Shown here: piece by piece, positions 51,360 through 64,000 of the stretch | Numbering within the stretch: position 1 is the first letter of the stretch | Layout of the letters: the number at the start of each line of letters is the position of its first letter | Source: Agelas oroides | Lineage: Eukaryota > Porifera > Demospongiae > Agelasida > Agelasidae | Assembly: GCA_949130485.1 (NCBI GenBank) | Contig: OX422189.1 | Coordinates: 4,648,720 to 4,712,719, forward strand | Direction of reading: 5' to 3' | DNA length: 64,000 nt | Translations under genes and position numbers: made by a program | The notes under the pieces: generated by a model | Database searches by the model: none | What the model saw: the letters and a program-made list of their open reading frames with translations, nothing else | Told to the model about the DNA's origin: nothing

Positions 51360-52092
51360 GTAAAAGAACAGTCAGTTTAATGGAGTTCAGTTTTGATGTG
51401 GTCATGTACATTAACAGTACCATTATTTTGCAAACAACTTCCCTTTTTTGTACAGGTAAAACTGAAACATCATGGACTGTTGCTGGACCTTCAGGCCATT
51501 CACATCCAACCCACAACTTGCAACAGTTCAGACTTACGACAAACAATCGTTTCTTACCTCTCGCCAACCATGAAGATGAGTGCCTCGATCTAACAACACC
51601 TGAGGGAGAAGTTGATAATCCAATTATGATTGCCTCTAGCAGTACAGGTGACAGCCTTAGTAGCGACAGCATCAGTGACAATCATTCCACACACTCAGTT
51701 ACAGGTTTATGTTCAACCACACATAAGGAAGCACATCATAGCATAGTGTTACCTACCCCCAGTGAAGAGAAATCACCTATCTATAACATAAACATCCTTA
51801 CAGACTCTTCATCTGATCCTGATGACTTACCAGGTACCAAACTGACATCTTGCACAAGAAGGCATAAACAAAAGACAAACACAAGGTTTCAACACAGAAC
51901 TCCTGAACCAATTGATACTACACAGCTACCATTTGATATTGATGGAGATGTTGTGTATAGACTACCATACGATCCAGAAAAGAGAATGAAATCCAGCTTA
52001 GATGGAAGACCATGGAAAACGTGGGTTACTTCATCACGGAAAGGCTTGGCAGGAATACGCCGCACAGCACACTGTAAAGGAAGCTATAAAAA

Positions 52093-53312
52093 TGCTACAA
52101 TATTCAGTGTAGCTATCGAAAACAGTATCAAATTGCAAACTGCACACAGTTTGAGAAGGAGGAAGGTGAAACTGTATGCAAATGTTGTGGGTTGCGTGCA
52201 GTACATATTGATTGCTCAGCTATTAAAGTATGGGAATTTCCTCGAAATAGCAACCTAGTCACTATAATACACACTGGAAAGCATACATGTGTTGCTGTAC
52301 CAAGACAAGACTTTTCCAAACTGGAAACAGTATTCACTGAAAACCCTGATCTACGTCCTGGACAGGCTGCATGTAAATCAACAGTTAATGCAATAAAAGC
52401 AGGGAAATCATGGGAAAAGGTGATAGAAATCACGGATACATTCATCAACAGCAGCAAAGTTAAAAACATGAAGCAGAAAGTTTGTCGTGATATGCATCCT
52501 TCAGGAGTAAATTTTGAAGCTGTGGGAGAACTAAAGTCTAAAATGGATGAACATGATCCTTTCTACATTTATCGCATAAATGATAGGAAGTTAAACCAGC
52601 AGGCAAGTTATGTTTTCAAAACAAGTCGCACTCAGGCAAAAATTGCATTATGCATGGACAGACATGGTGAAGGGATCCCTAACAAAAAATACTGTTTCAT
52701 GGATGTAAAACATAATCGCTGTGCAGGATTCGAGACCTTTTCAATTCTTGTGTACCATCCCTTGTTGAGAAGGGTAATTACACTAGCCACTATGGAATGT
52801 GAAGATGAAACTACAGACACACTTATCCAATTCTGGATCCCCTTCAATGAAGTTTTACAGAAGGTTTCAAAAAGGTTTAACCCATTTGGATGGATGGCTG
52901 ATGAAGCAGGAGCTAACTGGGCTGCTCTTGCAAATGTGTTCGGACCAGAAGTACTAAGCTGCACAATTGGATGTCAGTTTCGTTTCAAACAAAGTGTCAA
53001 TCGGCATGCTAACCAACTGAATAGTGACAAGAGCAAAGCACGGCTGAAACAGCTAGCTAATCACCTCATGCAGTCAGCTACCCCATCTGCATACAATAAA
53101 TGCCTAGGTGATCTGAAGGACTTTATTAGTCAAAAGCCGCATAAACGAAACTACCTGATCACTCGGCTAGACTGGTGGCACCTCAGAAGAATTCATGTAT
53201 TCAAGGCATTTCGTGCAACAGATAACGCACCTACAACAAACTTAGCAGAGTCTGTCCATTCTACATGGAAAACTACACAAGCCACTAACATTACTCTTGT
53301 AGATGCAGCTTA
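52093..53312 (+). pseudogene. MULE-type DDE transposase core
   Basis: Begins with a Cys-rich finger (CYNIQCSYRK, CKCCGLRAVHIDC) that is in frame only from 52093, then continues through GKHTCV. The likely DDE residues are Asp in KYCFMDVKHN, Asp 66 residues later in GWMADEAGANW, and Glu in NLAESVHSTWK. CQFRFKQSVNRH between them matches the Cys/His insertion of MULE transposases. The frame ends at TAA 53311-53313; similarity continues in another frame. Confidence 0.75.
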
Positions 53313-53775
53313 ATTACCATGACATTGCTGAAGCCATTCGTATTGAAAGGTAACTTGAACACTATAGGTCAGGAATATATCGAGGGGGAACTGGACCAAG
53401 TGAATATTCTCGTCAGCAACTGAATTATCAGTCTCAAATGAGAAGAGCTCATCAGTATGCTGCTGAACTTGCTTCCAGTGACCTGTATGAAGAGGAAGGG
53501 GAATATTCTGAAAGAATGTACCTGTTAGACCCGCAATGCTCCCACAGACCAACTAAAAGGAAGCAAAAGCTACACACAACAACAAAGCAAAAAAAACAAC
53601 CGCGAACTAGCAGCTATGTACATATGTACATGACAAAGAGATTGAGCAGCTCTCAAGTTCATCAGAAGACTCATTACCTTCACCATCACCACAACAACAA
53701 AAAACCAAGTGAAATGCAAGGTACCGAGGACAACGCAGCAAAACATTTGAAGCATCACTTCAGAAAGCAAAAAGC

Positions 53776-54816
53776 ATGATGAACACTTTTAAACTAACTC
53801 AGGCACTCGATTTGCTTGAAGAAAAATTGTTTTCTATGACTCGTCCAGCTTATGCACATGAAAACGAAGCTCCTACATACCATGTCAAAATTGGAAGAGA
53901 TCCAAGTTGCACATGTTTGTATTCACAGAAGACCAGCATAGTCTGCAAACACAGACTATGGGTGATGATGTTTTTGCTCAAAATTCCTGAAGACAGTTAC
54001 TTACTTCATCAAAAAGCTTTTACTCCTAGTGAGGTCAAACATATTCTTCGAAGAGACATGGAACACAACATGCCTACAATGAGCACTACTCACGAAACTT
54101 CTCAGTCTTCACAACAAGGTACTCGAATACAGCAACATCCTACACAGCAACATCCTATACAACATCCTACACAGCAACATCCTACACAACATCCTACACA
54201 ACAACATCCTACACAGCAACATCCTACACAGCAACATCCTACACAGCAACATCCTACACAGCAACATCCTACACAGCAACATCCTACACAGCAACATCCT
54301 ACACAACATCCTATGCAGCAACATCCTACACAACATCCTACACAGCAACATCCTACACAACATCCTATGCAGCAACATCCTACACAACATCCTATGCAGC
54401 AACATCCTATACAACATCCTACACAGCAACATCCTACACAGCAAACACCAAACAGTGACCACACATATACAAGTGAACAACTTTTCCAAAAGCATCCACA
54501 GCATCAACAAACACAAGTATGGAGACTCTGTGTCTTCAAAAAACAACCAGGAAGAAGCCTGAAGTGTGCTGGTTGTCACATGCGTTATTTTATAGAAAAT
54601 TCCCTCCAAATCAAAGTGAACGGGCTGTACATTCCCCAAAATACTAATTTCTCTGTTTCACGAACTTACCATTTTTGTGTGGATCTGAACTGCATATCAC
54701 GCAAACCTCCCGGTAGCAATCTCCACTGTCCACCAGTGAATGTTATAGTTGATGGAACTGACGTGTGCTTGACAGACGTAGAGCGAGCCATAGCAGCAGG
54801 GATTCCAATACAGTAA
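53776..54816 (+). CDS. SWIM zinc finger, QHPTQ repeat and C-terminal Cys-rich domain
   Basis: A 346-codon frame. CTCLYSQKTSIVCKH is a SWIM signature (CxC...CxH), normally found after the DDE core of MULE transposases, where it helps DNA binding. It is followed by about 20 QHPTQ repeats and then a domain with CAGCHMRYF and HFCVDLNCI that I cannot name. It is the C-terminal continuation of the transposase at 52093-53312, separated by frameshifts. The Met at 53776 is therefore probably not a true start. Confidence 0.6.
   Translation: MMNTFKLTQALDLLEEKLFSMTRPAYAHENEAPTYHVKIGRDPSCTCLYSQKTSIVCKHRLWVMMFLLKIPEDSYLLHQKAFTPSEVKHILRRDMEHNMPTMSTTHETSQSSQQGTRIQQHPTQQHPIQHPTQQHPTQHPTQQHPTQQHPTQQHPTQQHPTQQHPTQQHPTQQHPTQHPMQQHPTQHPTQQHPTQHPMQQHPTQHPMQQHPIQHPTQQHPTQQTPNSDHTYTSEQLFQKHPQHQQTQVWRLCVFKKQPGRSLKCAGCHMRYFIENSLQIKVNGLYIPQNTNFSVSRTYHFCVDLNCISRKPPGSNLHCPPVNVIVDGTDVCLTDVERAIAAGIPIQ
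54130..54445 (+). repeat. 15-bp coding minisatellite (CAACATCCTACACAG)
   Basis: About twenty 15- or 12-base units encode QHPTQ or HPTQ, with MQ and IQ variants. Unit length is a multiple of three, so length changes keep the frame. Confidence 0.95.
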
Positions 54817-56343
54817 TATTCTTACACCACCCACTTCCAAACATTGATCATGCATTGTAGCTATATACAGATAATTATCTTATAGAATACTTGAGGAATG
54901 TAGAACATTGTGGGGGCAACCTTGACCAAGCATTGCACTGGGCATTAAACTGTCATATAGTTAAGGCTTTACCGACCGGGTTGAGTGAATGGCTGCAGAA
55001 TATATAGCATGTGCATGCATAATTAATAACTCAAACATAGCTACCAAGCGCTTTCGTTATTCAATTATGCATGGTGAGTGATTTTCTGTATACTCTTCAG
55101 CTATCCCTGTGGCATACAGGCTGTGCATGTCATTGCATGAAGCTATAGCTAATGTCACCGAGTGATACATGGAGCTAGCTGCTCTTGCTAACAGTTGTAT
55201 CATTCATAGTCCTTACTTAAGAATCTTAGAGAAAGAGCAGAGGGAAGATGCTACACATCAAACTTTGAAGTGGAATCTCTACTGTCTTCTATGTTCTGAT
55301 ATAGCTCCTCAGGACAGGAGCCTGTCTACAGTAGATGCTCATGTTCCAGCTGCCTAGTCCTGAATTTCACCACCAACGTAACTGCTATCACTTGTACACT
55401 AGGCGCCCACACTCTGGTTGTACGTACATGTAGAACAACCCAGTGTCCTTTTAGTTTAATGTTCGGATAGTAGCTTAGTTTTATTAGGCTACACATTCAA
55501 ATTGGTACTTTAGTTGTAGTTTTAATTACTAAATCTAAAAAAGACAGTATCGGTAGTTTTAGTTGTAGTTAACTGGGTGATTTTAAAGTAGTTTGGTTGT
55601 ACTTTTAAATTAGTGGACTAAGGTAGCATTAATTTCATGTTCAGTTTTAATTACTACCACGAAAAATGTCTTACTATAACGCATCAGTTTTAACTAAAAC
55701 AACACTGGAGCAACCTGGCTGCCAGAAAACTTGAATCGAAGTTCTTTATACTTACTGTATGCTACATGCAGTCCACGCCTGCAACATAGCATGCAGTACG
55801 ACATATGACCACATACATAAATTCAACTCGCCAGTGTGGGGCTCATTCATGCTACAGTACTGAAGTGCATTTCAAAGCTCTAATCTGAGTTAGGGTTATG
55901 CGCCTATCAATGCTATGCACCACTACCACCCCTCCCTATTGGGCAGCTGATGGGGAATATATGAGGGTACAGTGTCCCAAAAGTCAGGAATTTGATTACC
56001 TCAGACTGCATAGTTAAACTTTCAAATCCTCAGCAATCTTCAGAGGGAATTTCATTACAGGGTCTGCCCTACTATAGGGGCAATTGGTGTTTTAATTAGC
56101 AAATCCCGACTATAGTCCGATTTGGAGGGAGGCAGAACATTGATAGGTACACTGAGTATCTTAGGGGCTTGTTAGAGCAACAGCACTTATGCAACATATT
56201 CACCAATAGGGTTAGAGCTTTGGAAAGTACTTGAATAGCTCCGCTCACGCTCACCCAAAATACACAGACACTTGCACTAGGGCTCGAGAATACTTACTGT
56301 CCGGTCATTGTATGCGAATCTCGTTATGTACAGACTTGCTTAT
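54817..56343. other. Intergenic repeats
   Basis: Includes a partial relative of the CGAGCCTGAGC MITE family (ends near 54903 and 55835) and a MITE-like pair at about 55866-56232. No gene was recognised. Confidence 0.4.
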
Positions 56344-56444
56344 GAGAAAAAAATTATGGGTTTACCCCAAATTTAGATTTTAACCCTCTCCCTACGAGAT
56401 TTAACTTCACCGAATTTCTGCCTACAAGCATGCATTCAGAGAGT

Positions 56445-56780
56445 TAGTCTCGCGTGGCCACACCCCGTTCCGCAAGAGAGGGAAGGGGTCTGGTAACTTC
56501 CGTTACAGCAATTTGTTGCCCCGCACTGTGGAGTGCGTTCCAATCACAGCGCAGTATTCAGTCACATGAGTGCTGTTATCACAACTTCAATAGGAAATTA
56601 CAAGTGTGAAACAAACTGTGAAACCACAAGCAGCTGCTTTGTCAGTCTTTGCGAGATAATTATCAGCCTTAGCGCTTGCGCAATACGAGTAAATGAAATT
56701 CCTGTGCTTCGAGCGGCTGCAACGAAGGTTACCAGACCCCTTCCCTCTCTTGCGGAACGGGGTGTGGCCACGCGAGACTA
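56445..56780. mobile_element. TAGTCTCG-family MITE, 336 bp, 9-bp TSD
   Basis: Inverted ends TAGTCTCGCGTGGCCACACC and GGTGTGGCCACGCGAGACTA, extending through CCGCAAGAGAGGGAAGGGGT. Flanked by TCAGAGAGT at 56436-56444 and 56781-56789. The uninterrupted site is visible in the other inverted-repeat arm near 59560. Confidence 0.9.
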
Positions 56781-56907
56781 TCAGAGAGTATGGAGGAGAG
56801 AACAAGTAAGCATGGTATCAGTATAGTATTAAAACTAGTCAGTATTGAGTATCAGAAAAGGGATGCATTTATGGCAGCTGTGTAGCTAGGGGGAAACAGA
56901 CTGACAT

Positions 56908-57058
56908 TGGGCTATTCCATTAAATAGGCGTACACCCCCTCGGAAGAGTAATTTTCAACTCCCCCCTAGGACAGCAAATGAGTAGCATAACCCCCCTCGG
57001 ACACAATCAAAACAGGCTATTCAACCCCATTAGACACAATTAAAATGTGAATAGCCCA
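56908..57058. mobile_element. Short MITE in left inverted-repeat arm
   Basis: TGGGCTATTCCATTAAAT at the left and TTAAAATGTGAATAGCCCA at the right; absent from the matching place in the other arm (near 59430). Confidence 0.65.
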
Positions 57059-57200
57059 TTTCAGAGCAGCCTCCAGCAGCACTGAAAAAAGCTTGAATTA
57101 TATTTTCTATTTCTATCCACGAGCCTTGACTGGTCAACACTCTTGTGTTTGGTGCACAATTAGTAAACCTGTTGTACAATGCTGTGGTGTGCATCTGTGC

Positions 57201-59289
57201 GCTATCTTGCTGTACACTGCAATCTAACTATGCACCAAGGGTCAAACATTGTTGAAATTGTCGATGCTGTGTGTTGAAATCAGGCTTACAAATGAAGCTA
57301 TTTTATGTCTGTTCAATGTGTTCATGTTCCTATGCTAGAGGCAAAAATTTATTCTCAGACTGATATATTTTCGGAACTCAGACTTCAAAGGTCTAAGCAT
57401 GGTAGCAACTGTGCCAGATCATCAGAGCAACAAGACATGCTGGGGCTGGGATAGTTTTCGATACCCGAAACTATTGCAGTACGCAGAGATAGAAAATCAT
57501 GTCTGAAAATACACTGTAAAACAACGCATAACTTCTTTGCCGCCTCCTCCGAAAAAGAAAGACTAAAATACTTGCCCTTTCACTGGCCTTGCCTATGAAC
57601 CCATACCATGCTGCAACAGTTGCCAAATTTGGCTAGCAATGTGATATAATACATGGTTATCAGACTTGTCTGCTAGTAGAATCCTTTTTCCGAGAATAGG
57701 TGCTTGAACAGATGTAGTATTTCTTTTGTTAAATCCCGGATTGAAGACTGTTTGGAGTTGAATTTCAAGTATATACTATTAGCCCACCTATCCTACAGTT
57801 CTTATGTCTGCTGGACCTTTGCGTGCGCAACAAGAGTGCAACGTTTCTTAAGTGTCCGAGCATTAATTAAGTCCTATATCTGTAAATTTGACAAAGTGCT
57901 TTACATTTGTGTAACCTATGCTGTGACAAATTTCTAGTGGCAGAATTAGCAGAAATTATGATATTGTGCATGCTTTAGAACCCTCCTATGCATGCACATA
58001 TTAAAATTATGCATACCTTCTACAATGTCTTAATATACTTAAAATCCTTACCTAGTTCCATTGCACCGTTAATGCTGTGTTCTTATGTTACATATCAAGC
58101 AAAATTCTCATTTCTATACTGTCGCACTTGCATACAAAACCAGTCTCATACTGCAAGCTCAGGGTATGAGGAGAGCCTGGGTAGGAGACTATGATACACT
58201 TCCCCAATTTATTTCCATTGCGAAATATAAACAAACAAGCTGTGCATATGAATATAATTATGTGGTAAACTTCTTGACAGGCTAAATGGAAAATAACCAC
58301 ATAATTATATTCATGTCACAACTTTTGCTTTGTATTTTGCAAGGTCAATACAAACAGCAGTGAATACAGACATCCTTCTCCGAGACTACATATAAGTTCT
58401 CCCCTAGCACCCCTAATCTCGTCCCAAGACCCCACCCTCTCACGAGGAGAAACGGTCTGGTGAACCAAGTCGAATTTCTTGGGCTAGCGCACACTTTTAC
58501 AACAATGTAACCTAACAACGATAAAAAACATTTTGCGGCCAACCCGCTCAAGAAAGGTACGGATACTCGAATGAAGATGAACAAATTTTACTGTTGTAAG
58601 GGAAGTGCTACGTAATAATTACCGATCTTGCTACCTCATTGGTCATTACCACTTTTGGGTAATAAACCCAAGAACTTCGACTTCGTTCACCAGACCATTT
58701 CTCGCCGGGAGGCGTGCGCAGGCGGGGCATGAGACTATAGTACCCCTTTCAGAGCACCAGAGGACTCAGGACACACTGCGCAAGAACCTTCCCCTAGCAT
58801 CCCTCTCTTTGAGCACTGGAAAAGACAGCATAATCAAAGAGAGGCTGGGTGTATATTTACACCTTTACTTCAAGTGTTAGGCATCCCATCTGTAATCCTG
58901 TGCTATCATCTCCAAGCTGGATAAAGCTTGCATTTGACTGATATTCACTTTTTCGATAAATGCATGACTGTATTTTTCAGTAACCACTTTGCCTTACCTG
59001 CCCAGACCTTGTAGTGTGTGGCTACACTGACAGATAAACTATCCCCTCAAACTATCTTCCTGGCACTTATAAGGCAGTGTTCAACATGCTCCTTTGGATT
59101 CTTTTTATGTTCTATCATCGAACATGGCAGCTATATAGCATGCACAGCTTTGAAAGGACTTAGTGTAAACAAGTAGATCAACCTCAGAGCCCTGATCCCA
59201 CATGCAAAACGTCTGCATGTGCACATGCTGCCATGTAGAGTCAACTCTTATTTTGTCCACTCTATAGTGTTCATAAACAATATTATACT
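57201..59289. other. Loop between inverted-repeat arms
   Basis: Noncoding as far as I can see. Contains the MITE 58414-58737 and a hairpin at about 58247-58317 (ATGAATATAATTATGTGGT and its complement). Confidence 0.5.
58414..58737. mobile_element. TAGTCTCG-family MITE, 324 bp, 9-bp TSD (one mismatch)
   Basis: Ends TAATCTCGTCCCAAGACC and the inverted CGGGGCATGAGACTA; inner arms share GGTCTGGTGAAC and AGTCGAA. Flanks are TAGCACCCC (58405-58413) and TAGTACCCC (58738-58746). Confidence 0.8.
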
Positions 59290-59652
59290 CAGACAAACAC
59301 ACACCACAGCATTGCACAGCAGGTTTGCTAATTGTGCACCAAACACAAGTGTTGACCAGTCAAGGCTCATGGATAGAAATAGATTATTCAAGCCTTTTTG
59401 TTGCCGGCGGCTGCTCTGAAAATTATGTCGGTCTGTTTCCCCCTAGCTACACAGCTGCCATAAATGCATCCCTTTTCTGATATTCAATACTGACTAGTTT
59501 TAATACTATACTGATACCATGCTTACTTGTTCTCTTCTCCCTTGATGTGCTGCATACTCTCTGCTCTGCCGGATTGCATTCTTGTAGGCATAAAGTTAAA
59601 TCTCATAGGGAGAGGGTTAAAATCTAAATTTGGGGTAAACCCGTAATTTTTT
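59290..59652. repeat. Right arm of a large inverted repeat
   Basis: Inverted counterpart of 56344-57200 without the two MITEs. Ends about 44 bases before the GFAT duplication begins. Confidence 0.85.
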
Positions 59653-59695
59653 CGGGTCCCTCTAAAAGTAGGAACGGGAAATGGGAAATAAGAAA

Positions 59696-64000
<4,305 letters not shown>

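Larger units (their letters stand above)
50345..54816 (+). pseudogene. OTU protease / MULE transposase / SWIM zinc-finger locus (frameshifted)
   Basis: One plus-strand coding region read through several frames. An N-terminal stretch (about 50345-50683) ends at donor CAAAG/gtaaag. Intron 50684-50819 joins in frame to an OTU-type domain. A second likely intron (51360-51455, 96 nt) has canonical sites. A Ser/Thr-rich linker, a Cys-rich zinc-binding segment, the DDE core, a SWIM finger, a QHPTQ repeat and a final Cys-rich domain follow. Frame breaks occur near 50520, 51190, in the A5 run 52088-52092, at 53312 and near 53600-53720. The content is that of a Mutator-like transposon that has acquired a deubiquitinase-like domain. 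No terminal inverted repeats were identified, so a domesticated or dying host gene remains possible. Confidence 0.7.
56344..57200. repeat. Left arm of a large inverted repeat
   Basis: Inverted copy of 59290-59652: shares GGGTTTACCCCAAATTTAGA, GGGATGCATTTATGGCAGCT and GACTGGTCAACACT blocks. Longer than the right arm because two MITEs (56445-56780 and 56908-57058) are inserted. The loop is about 2.1 kb. Confidence 0.85.

Noticed and set aside
54102-54639. Minus-strand Cys-Cys-Val-Gly and Arg-Met-Leu repeat ORFs
   Set aside because: Antisense shadows of the QHPTQ minisatellite in the OTU-MULE locus.
55169-55357. 62-codon ORF
   Set aside because: No domain and no splice context; lies in repeat-rich intergenic DNA.

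Overview
The window is nuclear DNA from an animal. Genes have many short exons with GT/AG introns, and the proteins are typical of animals. The very high density of foldback elements and MITEs fits an early-branching marine invertebrate. A demosponge such as Amphimedon is my guess, but the species cannot be fixed from the sequence alone.

Four host genes are supported by exon-by-exon reading. (1) 126-2200 (+): the 3' part of an ARF-family GTPase. It has Arg where ARFs have the catalytic Gln, a decayed tandem copy of one exon, and an extended C-terminus. (2) 7770-20120 (+): a complete 23-exon glucosamine-fructose-6-phosphate aminotransferase (GFAT/GFPT, 708 aa), the entry enzyme of UDP-GlcNAc synthesis. 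(3) 33417-32152 (-): a two-exon gene for a predicted ER-lumenal enzyme of the heme-oxygenase-like iron oxygenase superfamily. Its last exon contains no start codon, so a simple ORF search misses it. (4) 44000-34168 (-): a complete nine-exon MFSD12-like lysosomal transporter of 508 aa.

The remainder is mainly mobile DNA. One MITE family has ends TAGYCTCG...CGAGRCTA and 9-bp target duplications. One of its relatives (20734-21377) carries a captured RecQ-helicase fragment. A second family sits at TTAA sites, and one copy has an adjacent empty-site duplicate. A hAT-type MITE with an 8-bp duplication lies at 44719-45123. A LINE reverse-transcriptase relic at 45190-48360 is split by a TTAA-flanked insert. 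A MULE transposase C-terminal relic lies at 29879-30187 between palindromic minisatellites. The most unusual element is a 4.5-kb locus at 50345-54816 that combines an OTU cysteine-protease domain, a MULE-type DDE transposase, a SWIM zinc finger and a QHPTQ repeat, with introns and several frameshifts.

The right end (59696-64000) is a near-identical copy of GFAT exons 8-17. It begins inside exon 8, has lost the exon 14 splice acceptor, and lies beside a large inverted repeat (56344-57200 against 59290-59652). It is either a recent segmental duplication or an uncollapsed haplotype. No rRNA, tRNA or CRISPR was recognised.
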